Shown here piece after piece: positions 1 to 10,112 of a DNA stretch of 64,000 bases. Below the pieces are notes generated by a model, which searched no databases, was not told the DNA's origin, and saw only the letters and a program-made list of their open reading frames with translations. The DNA comes from Tubulanus polymorphus. Its lineage: Eukaryota; Nemertea; Palaeonemertea; Tubulaniformes; Tubulanidae. The stretch spans positions 11,947,001 through 12,011,000 of the forward strand of contig NC_134028.1 in assembly GCF_964204645.1 (NCBI RefSeq). The letters are read 5' to 3'. Each line of letters starts with the position of its first letter. Within the stretch, counting starts at the first letter, position 1. The translations under genes and the position numbers were made by a program.

Positions 1-198
1 ATATAATATATTCGTGCAGCGTGTGTCGTGCACGTGAATGGTATATTGCATAATGACCCCGATGATGTGCGTGTTTTGAAACAATATTATTATTTATTTT
101 CTCATTAGAAATTAGGATATTACTGTTTTTCATTTAATAGATTATAACACAGTTTCTCCATACTTCCAATTACCCGCGGTTTATAGAAGTCATTGTCA

Positions 199-606
199 TG
201 TGGTAGGCAAGTATTTGGCACATTATTCGACTCCCGGTTTTTGTATTTAATTGCTTGACATACAGTGCTGCCACCAGGGCACTTAGTACTACTTTTGGCG
301 GTTAATTTTGTTGTATATTAAGCCGCCATAGCTATCGGTAGTTAGTAAATAAATGGTGTGTTGATATTCTGATAAATATCTCTAATGATTCATTTATTTC
401 TCTAGGATTGAACCGAGGTCTAAGGTTTGAGGTTGTCCATCTTACAGGTGTGGCGCTGGGAAGTGTGTCAAAGAATCTGTGAATAGCAGCTCTTCTGGTC
501 CCCACGCGTCAGAAACTCGAACGATCGATTAACTGCATCCGTTATGAACCGGTTTAAAGATCAATAAGGTCGATTGAGTTTAAAGGCATCGTTCCTGGTT
601 GTTATA
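199..606 (+). repeat. 5' LTR of the first Gypsy-like element
   Basis: This 408-bp LTR begins TGTGGTAGGCAAG and ends GTTATA. It is nearly identical to 5425-5628 plus 5948-6147 of the 3' LTR. It is not a canonical TG...CA LTR at its 3' end, but the end is fixed by the primer-binding site that follows and by the target duplication after the 3' copy. Confidence 0.85.
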
Positions 607-624
607 TTGGCGTCCGCGACAGGA
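607..624 (+). other. Primer-binding site
   Basis: Directly after the 5' LTR comes TGGCGTCCGCGACAGG (608-623). TGG pairs with the CCA end of a tRNA and the rest would pair with an acceptor and T arm. The implied tRNA 3' end is of the ...GGACGCCA type, perhaps an arginine tRNA; this has not been checked against a tRNA set. Confidence 0.7.
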
Positions 625-3600
625 CCTCTGGAGCGTCCCTTGTTGGATGGTTAAACTGGAAATACAGAGGATTGGTAGCTTGTCGTCGGATGATTTGTAC
701 AGTTTCGTTGTTCAGAGCTGTGTAGTCATGAATCCGCGAGTTACGTCCTAAAATTAGTGGTAATTAGTAGATACACGTGTATATCATGAAACTATAGTGT
801 GAATATAGTGTAGCGGAAATTCCGTGATGATGTTATAGGCGCCAAATTTAAATCACTTTCTTGCCTGCATAGCAGTTTTTATAACCGGGCCAGAGCGCCA
901 GTTTTGAATCGCTCATGTATCGCCACAGATAGCGTCTAATATTTATAGATCCTTAAAATAGCACCAATTATTCAATTTCCTTATCCTTTATTCCCGTTTA
1001 TAACCTGGTTACCTTTCTTACTGCGTTGCGGGACGAACTCAGCTCGCGTCCAGTCGAGTTGTGTTCGTTGGGGGATTTTACTCAGACTATGTTGTCTTAC
1101 CGTCTTTATAACTATTCGGCGGAACCAGTTGTTCAAAGAAATCAAACTGCTCTTAAAGCACATCAGTACGTCGTAAATCTTCTTACCAATACGTTCGTAT
1201 TTATATCCTAACGATGTTATATTGTGATATAGGAATTCCGCTCTAGTGAAGTCGAGTAGCGCCCGGATTCGGGCCGGTTCAATTTGGTACTCCGCGGTGC
1301 CGACCGCTTGAGTGCTCCCTCTTTCGGTGAACTACATTTTTTTTTTGTAACTAATTGGAAGTTAAATATTCTCTTGATAATAAATCTTTTTCTTTTTGGA
1401 GTTTTTAATGCTCGACTCGGACCGGAGTTCGTATAAATAAATCTATGCTTGTAGGTTCCGATCGAGCGACGTCGTGGACGGCGGTCAGTCACGCGTGATC
1501 GTGACGTCACGCCGTACCACGTGATTTTCAACCTATTGGAGCGTAGCGGGGACAAAGGCGGGTAGCCAATCAGGACAACGCGGGGACAACGAGCCCTATA
1601 TAAGGCGGGCAGCGCGCTAGTTTGGGATTCTGACCTGAGCGTCGACCACTCGCATGGTTCAATTTAGCTCTCTCTAACCAACGAATACTATATTCCAAGT
1701 TACAATGTAAGCAAGTTGTAGGCCTACCTCCCGCGTCCCGACGGGGACCGGGTTTCCTTTCCTCGGGGGGATGTGATTGAATTACGTTGCTTTTATTATT
1801 GGTATTTGTTATTGTTTCCGTGCCGCGAGGTCCTGATTGTCCCCGGCCCGCCATGTTATTCTAAACTTCTGTAGTATTCGCCAATCATCACTGCGATACT
1901 ATTAGGTTGTCTCCAACGACAGCCCTTGTTTAAAGCTCTACCGAAGGTAATTCCCGTCCCGGGTGGGTGGATTTTGGCGATGGTGACTGGTTTGGGTAGG
2001 TTATTTTGGTCTCAGTCCGTTGATGGTCCAGATAGCTAGGCTATTGAAGACGACGAGGGTTATTGGTGCGGATGGTTCAGCCGCCTACGGGATTTGCCGG
2101 GTCCGGAGAGGACGTCTGATGTCGATGGTTTGACCACCTACGGGAATGGTATATTGGTCCACGGAAAAGCGAAGAGAACGAAGAATGGGGTCTGCCGGTC
2201 AGCCGTTAGACGAGAATCTGCAGAGACTGAGTTCCAGTCGGGTGCTGGCACTGTCGCCGATTTCTTCCCTCCCCTCCTTAAGCATTAATCGCCTTAATCA
2301 TGGGGCATTACCCGTCCTATTCCACGAGAAGTATTATCGATCGACGATCGATCCCTCTAGTATTAAAATACGGACATTAGGTATTATTCTAACGAGTTTC
2401 CACATCATTGTGATGCTGGGACTGGGGCACAGCGAGGACTATTCCTCTCTGTCTCCCAGTCGCTCGAAATACCTCACGCTTGAGTTCTAATTCGAGTTAG
2501 ATGATAATCAGGCAGCTAAGCCGTTTGACTTTAGTAATGCGCCGGCGGGACCTAACCGTTTCGGCTATATCCGCCTCGCGTTTCAACCACTTATGCAATG
2601 CAATCGTTGTAGGGTCGAATTTTATTCGGGGTCGCCTAGGCCTCGTTGCATTTATTTCCGCAGGCGATTCGCGTGCGGTCCTTAGTTTATTTTTTTAAAA
2701 CTGAGTTGAGAGAGAAGGGTGAGGGAATATCATTTTTGACGGTATTTTATTTCGTTGGGTCACTTGACCCCCCTTGAGTTTCGGAATTTGTCGGGTGACG
2801 ATCAACCATGCTGCCAGTGGTAGTCCAGGTCGAAACCAAGTCTCCCCTTGATGTCTTACTGCCTAAGAGGACCAGAGATGAGTGTCCCGAAGAAAGAAGG
2901 GCGGACCAGGGAACTGATCAGTCCCTGCGTCGGACCACCAGTGAAGGCGAATTCCAACCAAGATGAAGAATCCCTGTAGTGGTAGTTCAAGAGGAGGCAT
3001 TATCGAGTCGGTCTTTGGCCGGGTTCAGATATTGGGATCTGCTCATCGTCACCGACATTTCCGCTTCGGACTCAAGCCTTTTAATTATTTGACTCTCATA
3101 GTTCAACCCCCCCCCCCCTTTTCTTTCTCTCTCTCATTTTTGGGTGTGAGCCTAATCGCGCCTTCGTACAATATTATATCCGTGGAACATGATTAGTTCT
3201 ACGAGCCGTCGTTATGCCTAAGGACCAGTTTATAAATGTTATAAACGTCCCTTGTTCCTGGGGATTTTCGAGAGAACACATATTTTATTACGAGTATTGG
3301 GAGATTGCTTTGATCTTGAGTGGACGAGCAACACCCCGTTCTTTTAATCCGTTGTTGAGCTGAATAAACATGGCAATCGTTAATTTTTCACGAATAACGG
3401 TCTTATGTCTTATTTTGAGTGGATATCTGAGTCTGAGTCAGTTCGACCTGTTTCGGGAACAACCTTGGAATGAGGACGCGCTACCATGGAAACGAAAGGA
3501 TTCCGAGTTGTTGATGATCGCCTTCAAGTTAAGGACGATTGGACCCGAAGACCCACCTAGAATCGATAGGAGGCACGACGTGTAGAGGGGATCCCCGACG

Positions 3601-4036
3601 AAGTTATTTGGCCCGGCCCGTGCGTTAGGGAGGCCAAGCTGTAGACCAGTACTGAGCGGCGGTATATTGTCTGGCGCAGCCGTTGTGAGAAAATCTGGCC
3701 CGGAGAGCCAGTCGGTTACTGTGCCTGGCCTATTCGGTTACAATAGTCCGAGTGAACTCAGTCCGTAAAGTTGTTCCGGGATCAAGTTCGAGTCAAATTT
3801 CTGTGCGCATATCGTTATGAAGTTACTGTCTACATATTGACACTCTACATTGACTATTGGAGATCTCGACAACATTCGTTATCGGGATATGGTTGAGAAG
3901 AGACTAGTGTGTGGAGTTGTAGTGTGAAAGCTTGCTAGCATTGTGTCATCCTTAAGTGTCCTGCATGAACATTTATAGTCAAAAACATTTATTTTGCTTG
4001 TGTGCGTCTCTGAGTTAGAGAAACACTTATCAAATT
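625..4036 (+). other. Long GC-rich interior of unknown origin
   Basis: In a normal Gypsy element gag starts a few hundred bases after the primer-binding site. Here 3.4 kb separate the primer-binding site from the zinc knuckle, and the stretch from about 1230 to 3870 is visibly richer in G+C than the surroundings. It contains short open frames on both strands but none I recognise. One frame at 3370-3585 has a hydrophobic, signal-peptide-like start (CLILSGYLSLSQ) and no known domain. The block also carries a promoter (see 1502-1604). It could be a decayed long gag, a nested element or captured host DNA. Confidence 0.5.
1502..1604 (+). promoter_or_regulatory. RNA polymerase II promoter-like cluster (CRE, E-box, CCAAT, TATA)
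   Basis: Within about 100 bases, in order, there are a perfect CRE palindrome TGACGTCA (1502-1509), an E-box CACGTG (1518-1523), an inverted CCAAT box ATTGG (1535-1539), a CCAAT box (1566-1570) and a TATA box TATATAAG (1597-1604). A start near 1630 would be expected. A good splice donor, GTAAGC, lies at 1706-1711, which would give a short leader exon. The order and spacing resemble a real promoter. Whether it drives the retroelement, a nested element or a captured host transcript is unknown. Confidence 0.55.
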
Positions 4037-4336
4037 TTGCTGCTTTGTATTTTATTTCATTTGTCATTAGGTTTTCTTTGTAAACTGATTAGTGGGGCCA
4101 CCTGGTTTCGTGGTAGTTATCGTCGCGGTTACAGTAACTATCGCGGAAATTTCCGTGGTCGTGGTAATGGTCGTGGACAGAATCAGTCGTCTTTGGAAAG
4201 TAAACATTGTTTTAACTGCGGTGAGTCCGGACATTTCTGGAGGAATTGTTCGAAGCCATGGAAGGGAAACGGGGAAGACCCGGCATCGAGCGACGGATGC
4301 CGGCCGTCCGACAAACGTGAAGTCGCGAAACTGTAG
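4037..4336 (+). CDS. Gag nucleocapsid remnant with CCHC zinc knuckle
   Basis: The frame reads a run rich in Arg, Gly and Asn (RGRGNGRGQNQ) followed by a CX2CX4HX4C zinc knuckle, CFNCGESGHFWRNC. This is the nucleocapsid part of a retrotransposon gag, which binds the element RNA. The capsid part upstream is not recognisable, and the methionine at 4037 is only the first ATG in an open stretch, not a convincing gag start. The protease follows 20 bases downstream, as in a normal gag-pol order. Confidence 0.8.
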   Translation: MLLCILFHLSLGFLCKLISGATWFRGSYRRGYSNYRGNFRGRGNGRGQNQSSLESKHCFNCGESGHFWRNCSKPWKGNGEDPASSDGCRPSDKREVAKL

Positions 4337-4356
4337 GTAGTAAGAATAAGGATGAT

Positions 4357-4713
4357 TTGTTGAGTCGACTCGTCGGTGGTCCAAACGAAGTAGATGCAAT
4401 CGTAGACGGTGTGTCCTGTTCCATTTTATTAGACACAGGTTCGATGGTTTCGACTGTTAGTTTCGGTTTTGTTGAAAAATGTGGGAAAGCCGATGAGATC
4501 ACTCCTCTTGACGATGTTTTGGAGTTTAAAACTGCTGCCGGAGATGTGTTGCCTTATCTGGGTTGTGTGCAGATGGAATTAAAGTTGGATGAAGAGGTTG
4601 TTCCAATGTTTTCTTTCGTTGTCGCTGATACTGAGTATCACCGGAAGATACCAGTTCTAGTTGGTATGAACGTGCTCTCTCAGATGGGAAATGACACAGG
4701 ATGCTGCAGTTAG
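4357..4713 (+). CDS. Retropepsin-like aspartic protease fragment
   Basis: The 118-residue frame has the catalytic motif LLDTGSMVSTVS at residues 24-35 and the second hydrophobic signature of retropepsins further on (VLVGMNVLSQMG, residues 100-111). This protease cleaves the gag-pol polyprotein. The frame stops where the linker to RT should begin, and RT is missing. The length fits a single retropepsin domain. Confidence 0.8.
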   Translation: MLSRLVGGPNEVDAIVDGVSCSILLDTGSMVSTVSFGFVEKCGKADEITPLDDVLEFKTAAGDVLPYLGCVQMELKLDEEVVPMFSFVVADTEYHRKIPVLVGMNVLSQMGNDTGCCS

Positions 4714-5424
4714 GAAGGTCAAGGCGTTACTGCAGCGCCGGAAGTCCGATAAGAGACCGCAGGCAGGGGCGTAGTCACCGGCGTAGTCACATTATGCTAA
4801 AAGGTCATCAAGTTGTTGAAGTTGTCAGTGGTGCAAAAGTATTTCATTCGGAGGCGTTTCCGCCCAGTGACTCCAGTGAGTTTTGTTAATGCGGTAACAG
4901 TGTCACATCTGAACCATGCACCTGATCTCACAGTATCAAAGTAACAGAATTCAGTAAACTTTTTTCATATTACTTTAGAGCGACTTCTGGTTATATTTCA
5001 CTGATTCTGTAGCTGTCTTATACATTAAAAATTGACCAAAATAAAGGATTTGACCAAGAAAATTCTGCTGAAATGCCGAGAGATGAAAACCGAGAAAATC
5101 GAAAGAGTATTGATTGTACAATAAGCTAACATCAGTTCTGCTATTTCTTTCAATAAGTCAGTGGCCAATTTTTGTAGTTTCATTGTCAATTACTGATGCG
5201 AATCATTGGATCTGGGGTAAGATTTTCTTTCCTTCGTAAGGGAGGAGAGTTCAGTTGTATTGATTTTGATTAATTTGTTTGAGTAAGAATCTTGTTTAAA
5301 GTTCAATGATTGTGGCTCTTGACATTTAAAGGTTTTAGCTCATGTGCTTATATTCCGTACGTGTAGGTTTAGCTAGATTAAGCTGATCTGATATCGGGGC
5401 GATATTTTTTAACTAGGGGGAGAA
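4714..5424 (+). other. Interior 3' remnant and polypurine tract
   Basis: No RT, RNase H or integrase motif is visible on either strand, so about 3 kb of pol expected here has been lost. The last bases before the 3' LTR, 5411-5424, form a purine-rich run ending GGGGGAGAA, the expected primer for plus-strand synthesis. Confidence 0.65.
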
Positions 5425-6147
5425 TGTGGTAGGCAAGTATTTGGCACATTATTCGACTCCCGGTTTTTGTATTTAATTGCTTGCCATACAGTGCTGCAAC
5501 CAGGCCACTTAGTACTACTTTTGGCGGTTAATTTTGTTGTATATTAAGCCGCCATAGCTATCGGTAGTAAATAAATGGTGTGTTGATATTCTGATAAATA
5601 TCTCTTATGATTCATTTATTTCTCTAGGTAAGCGTATTGCTATTATTTACATTATTAACTTAACGTTATTATCAACATGCAGCTCGGTTAGAACGCGTAG
5701 GATGGTGTATAAAGGTATAAATCATAGTTATTCTTTGAAGATCAATATGGCTGACCTATATTAGTCTGTGTGTGCTACATTTGTAGGTAGAGTGAAACTA
5801 TTAAGAGAATGGTGCTTTATAAGTCTAGTAAACAATTATAAACGGTGAATTTTGGTTGTATATTAAGCCGCCATAGCTATCGGTAGTAAATAAATGGTGT
5901 GTTGATATTCTGATAAATATCTCTTATGATTCATTTATTTCTCTAGGATTGAACCGAGGTCTAAGGTGTGAGGTTGTCCTTCTTGCAGGTGTGGCGCTGG
6001 GAAGTGTGTCAAAGAATCTGTGAATAGCAGCTCTTCTGGTCCCCACACGTCAGAAACTCGAACGATCGATTAACAGCATCCGTTATGAACCGATTTAAAG
6101 ATCAATAAGGTCGACTGAGTTTAAAGGCATCGTTCCTGGCTGTTATA
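5425..6147 (+). repeat. 3' LTR with an internal duplication and 213-bp extra segment
   Basis: The 3' copy starts TGTGGTAGGCAAG and ends GTTATA like the 5' LTR, but it is 723 bp instead of 408. After 5628 an extra segment begins with GTAAGCG, runs to about 5841, and then the LTR stretch beginning CGGTGAATTTTGG repeats about 106 bases already present at 5523-5628 before running on to the normal end. The junctions look like a splice donor (AGGTAAG at 5626) and an acceptor (TTTCTCTAG at 5939-5947). Confidence 0.8.
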
Positions 6148-6737
6148 GTCATATATCCTATATCCTGGTAATTATTTGTCATTGAGAGAGTAAGCTGATG
6201 GTACATCTTCAAAATTAATTGAAACTCCCTAGTTTCCTAAAGTAACTGGAAATGTTCTTTCGTTTGGGTCATGCTAAAGTACGAAACGACGAATTTACGA
6301 AATATGAAACGAAATTACGAAACTAAGAAATTACAAAACTACGAAATGCGAAACGAAAATAAGAAATGATGTTTTTTAACGGGTAGTGCTAAAGTACGAT
6401 ACGAAATACTATGAAAAGATGATATTTCAAACACGACCATACTATAGTCAAAGCTCATAACGCCAAGGGACTGTCAAAATTTTGGCGGTACATGTAAATG
6501 ATCTTTGATGAAAGTAGTCAAGAATATATGTTCTTAAACTGGAAGGTGCCTATTGACATTTTGAGACGGTCCCAAAGTGAATATGATAAATATACATCGA
6601 ATCCGTTATGTGTGATCGCTATTTCATTTCCTCCATCGTGGATCAAACAACGTCGATGATTCGCTTTAAGGAACCGTGACCTGATGAACGTATTCAAAGT
6701 GAGGGTATCCAGGAAACCAGTATTGAAGCCTAAGGCA

Positions 6738-7605
6738 AATAAATTGCCCATGGGCAAAGTGTGGTTTACCTTGAAAGCTAGAGGTTGTTTGGGGTAAGGG
6801 CATTGCTTGAAAAATCTTTTTAATTTGTGACTTCAAAGTTCTAAAAGTTTAAATATTGTATTAAATCTTTCAAAGGATTATTTTGTAGTCAAATAAGACT
6901 AAAGATATACATTTGTTTAGGTCCACATCCAAAATTTCGTAGGGTACAGGTAGGCGCGGCATGGAAACTATATTATATTTTCAAAGGAATATTTTTCATA
7001 ATATGAAAAAATATTCAGATAAAATTCATATGAGGTCACATATCAGAGGGTGGCTGAATGTATGGCCGCGGAAGCTAAAATAGCGGTGCAGTAAATCAGC
7101 GTTTTAGATCGTTTTAAATCCTGGAATTTACCACTACAATATTCAGACCTCGACCTATACTTATAGTTTGCTGCTTAGTATTTTCAGGTCACAAGAAATT
7201 ACAATTTATCACAAACTCTATCAAACAGAAAACACAGCGCTCTTCTGTTGATGAAATGTCAAACGCGCCAGCAAGCAGCGTTACAGTATCACTATAGTAG
7301 TGTGTACTGTACGAGCGTGTGTTTGTGTGCAACAGTCTATGGCACTCCGCGCGCACGTGGAGGCCTCGTGTGTGAACGTTCGCTTACACTTCAATGTCAA
7401 TCAAAACAATCACCGGGTATTAAAATGAAACAATACCTATGGCGGATAATAATTACATTCTCACCAGCAATGAGCATTTGAAATTCGCACGTATACGGCG
7501 CCTAGTCCACGTTCGCCATTCTATGGCTTTCCCATAATTATTCTAGTACGGTAGCGCCGGAATTCCCCGTATATCCCAAAAACAGCCAATCACATTCGCT
7601 CGTAG
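6738..7605 (+). repeat. Dispersed repeat family, copy A
   Basis: This stretch aligns almost base for base with 28391-29245, from a palindromic start TTGCCCATGGGCAA (6744-6757) to a shared end near CGCTCGTAG. Shorter relatives lie at 50738-50960 and 57000-57190. Its right half resembles the interior of the TA-target element at 31184-31773. It sits inside the 6258-8305 element. No coding capacity is seen. Confidence 0.8.
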
Positions 7606-8043
7606 AGACAACGCCTCCCAATCGAGGTCATTGCAATTTTATACGCGAGAGCTAGGAATTTTCCCGCCAAAAACAGTTTTTCGTAGAATTTTAACAATAT
7701 TGACCATGTCATCGACGGAGGTTCGCCATGTCTTCAATCGCATCGATTATACGTCGTTTAAGCCGAGAACCAATGAAACAAATGCTCACATAAAAAAAAA
7801 CGTACCGTGATTTTACATGAATTGGCTCAATGCCAACTTCATATCGCTGACAAAGGTAATTTTGTAAATTCCAATAAAAAGTTTTGATCTGTTTATTTCT
7901 ATGCCGGCTGCCGGGTCTGTTTTTATATGCCAGATCGCGGTTTAAAAAAGTTATGTACAGGGCAGATAGGCAGCCGGTCGGGTCAACATTTACGAAACAA
8001 GGCATCTTTTTTTAGTCGTTCTGTTACCCGTAATTTATTTATC

Positions 8044-8127
8044 GGTTCCTTCAAGTTGTATATAGGCATGCACAGATCATTATCCCCCGGTAGGGATTCG
8101 AACCTGATTGCTAAACGCGTCCACTAC
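8044..8127 (-). repeat. Possible tRNA-derived SINE fragment
   Basis: On the minus strand a pol III B-box (GGTTCGAATCC, about 8093-8103) is followed by a CCTACCGGGGG stretch. The A-box is weak and no cloverleaf forms, so this is a tRNA-like relic and not a gene. It lies just inside the right repeat of the TIR element. Confidence 0.3.
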
Positions 8128-8305
8128 TGAAGTGAAAAAATTACAATTTCGTTTCGTATTTCATTTCATACTTTAACAGGACCAGCAAAAGAATGCTCAT
8201 TTCGTTTCGTAGTTTAGCATTTCGTTTCGTACTATAGCATTTCGTAATTTCGTTCCATATTTCGTAATTTTGTAGTTTCGTACTTTAGAAGCACCCCTTT
8301 CGTTT

Positions 8306-9204
8306 TCGTATCAAACAATTTTTGATTCATAGGAATTCATTTCAAAACCAGAAAGTACGCCATTGCTGGAGTTTAATAATTAACTTACATTTATTAGACA
8401 CATGCAACGAAGACATTAAATAATTGACCCAATTCAGGCCACATACTATTCAAAATGTAACTGCATCATACTGAGACCAACACCTTGCACTTTGGACATC
8501 GTAGGGGCAGATCCGACAGGGGTTTAAGAGGGTCTCAACACCCCTACTCTACGTTCAAAAGTTTTCTGGTAATGCTATAAGCCATATTAATGATAAAACT
8601 ATTCACAATTTCCTTGAAAGCAACTAATGTGACCATACCCTAAACGAGTGGACAAAGTTTCATGAAATTATCTTGAATGGTTAGAGCTCAATATTTCGTT
8701 CCCTTTTTTTTTTCTTGGTGTATCGTGGTGGCAGCTAATTAGCTACGGACATCCAACCAAATATTCGTTAAGAAGCAACTTATGGGACCATGACCAAAAC
8801 AAGTGTACCATATTTCATGAAATCACCTTTAAAGGAGAAATATGTGACAAAAAGTGAACTCTCACAACTGAACTGATATGTCATCACAAATTCCTGCAAT
8901 AGCAACCTTAGGGCCGTGCCCCGAACAAGAACATCAAGATTCATGAAATTATTTTAAATGGTTAGTGAGAACAATGCAACAAAAATAATTCACTTGTGGT
9001 GGCAGCCCAAGACATAGTATCAGGTTTTCCTACGATACCAACCCATGGGTCCATGCCCTGAACACGTACACTATCTTTGATGGCTGAGAAACGCGTCAAA
9101 AATGTTTTGGACGGACGTACATGTACGCATGACCGAAGGATGGTATTGCACTATGTACATCTGTCCTGGATGTACATAAACCCCGTTGAGGTTATGCATT
9201 AATC
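8306..9204. repeat. Degenerate long repeats, no gene
   Basis: From about 8570 to 9070 there are three or four diverged copies of one motif: a phrase like CATGAAATTATCTT or CATGAAATCACC after text resembling 'gcaac...ggaccatg'. The copies begin near 8590, 8770, 8890 and 9040. I see no coding region. The family resembles parts of 10530-10620 and 34283-36510. Confidence 0.45.
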
Positions 9205-9462
9205 CAGGGGCGGATCCAAAAGGGGAATCCGAACCCCCTTTTCTCACCAAGTGCCCATTTGAAAATCACCCCACATCTATGACGGAAGAGCACAGTACTT
9301 CTTAAGATTGCATAGAAGGAAACATAATTTTTTAGAATATCATAGGGAGGACCCCCTGACCTCCCTGCATGAGCATCGCGCCTATGGGGCGTCTTTCACG
9401 AGTAATAAAGTGCTTTGTAATATGAGAACACCCCCCTTTCGCTCAGCCTGGATCCACCCCTG
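9205..9462. mobile_element. Short TIR element (MITE), hAT-like ends
   Basis: The element starts CAGGGGCGGATCCA and ends TGGATCCACCCCTG, a near-perfect 14-bp inverted repeat, over 258 bp. CAGGGGCG-type tips are common on non-autonomous hAT elements. No clear 8-bp duplication is seen in the flanks (CATTAATC on the left, ATCCATAT on the right), so the insertion is old or one flank has changed. It is non-coding. Confidence 0.6.
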
Positions 9463-10035
9463 ATCCATATCCGGTGGCATTATACATAGTTCCCTACCTA
9501 TTGTAATACAGTATGAAGTACTGCATCATTAATATCATCTCATTTGATATACCCCGAGCAGGCAAAGAATTTTGTACTGGATTGAAGGGTCATGACTAAA
9601 ACCAATTTAGGTGGGAATCGCATAACCCTCGGTTATTAGACTATTATCAAATATATAAACTTTCACTATCTGGTTCTAACCACACTCCGCTTTTGTCCAA
9701 CTAAATCCTGCACATCAGCATGCCGATTGAGTGAGCAGCTAAATTTTATTTTCCAAGTTGTTGTCCATTTGAAGTGGCTCGAGTAACACTTGTAGTTGGT
9801 CGAAGAGCTGAAAGCAGATGAAAAAGAATATAACGATACTTCCTCAGGGCACGATAAGTCATCCTCCACCGGAGGGGATTTGAACCATGATGTCATTATA
9901 AGCCAATCAGATATCCCGGTTGATTTCAGCTTGGGTTTTCCCATTTATAGTTCTTATGGAATTTACCTCAGCGATTATACAACGAGCAATCTGATAGGTG
10001 CTTAGTTTTAATGAGGCAGAGCTACGCGTGTACCG
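9463..10035. other. No recognisable feature
   Basis: Only short open frames occur on both strands. No splice-bounded coding block, repeat or RNA gene could be supported here. Confidence 0.4.
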
Positions 10036-10112
10036 GTGGCAGTGGCAGGGGTTCGTGCCGTTGCTGATAGTAGCGATGCTCTCAGGTTCGAATCCCTGCC
10101 TGGGGAGGATCA
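10036..10112 (+). repeat. tRNA-like SINE head or tRNA relic
   Basis: A weak A-box (TGGCAGTGGCAGGGG, about 10037-10051) is followed by a good B-box GGTTCGAATCC (10085-10095). The spacing fits a pol III type-2 promoter, but no proper cloverleaf forms. It is most likely the tRNA-derived head of a decayed SINE. Confidence 0.4.

Larger units (their letters stand above)
195..6151 (+). mobile_element. Gypsy-like LTR retrotransposon, internally deleted
   Basis: Two LTRs in direct orientation bound this element. The four bases before the 5' LTR (195-198, GTCA) equal the four bases after the 3' LTR (6148-6151), a normal target duplication for a Gypsy-type integrase. A primer-binding site follows the 5' LTR and a purine tract (5411-5424) precedes the 3' LTR. 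The interior holds a CCHC zinc knuckle and an aspartic protease, but I find no reverse transcriptase, RNase H or integrase between the protease and the 3' LTR, so this copy cannot move by itself. It is assigned to Gypsy from the gag and protease and the TSD length; without RT the clade cannot be set. Confidence 0.8.
6258..8305. mobile_element. TIR element with 8-bp target duplication
   Basis: TTTCGTTT occurs at 6258-6265 and again at 8298-8305. Between them, 6266-8297, the ends are inverted: the left begins GGGTCATGCTAAAGTACG and the right ends CTTTAGAAGCACCCC after GTTTCGTA. Behind the tips both ends continue for about 100 bases as degenerate ACGAAAT-type repeats in opposite orientation (6280-6360 and 8140-8285). 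Eight-base duplications are typical of hAT elements, but the tip lacks the usual hAT start. No transposase is visible in the 2.0-kb interior, so it is non-autonomous. Confidence 0.7.

Noticed and set aside
4067-4502. Minus-strand open frames over the gag and protease region
   Set aside because: They are shadows of the plus-strand zinc knuckle and protease, which have clear motifs.
10036-10112. A functional tRNA gene
   Set aside because: Only the B-box is good; D and anticodon arms do not fold and the acceptor ends do not pair in the right place.
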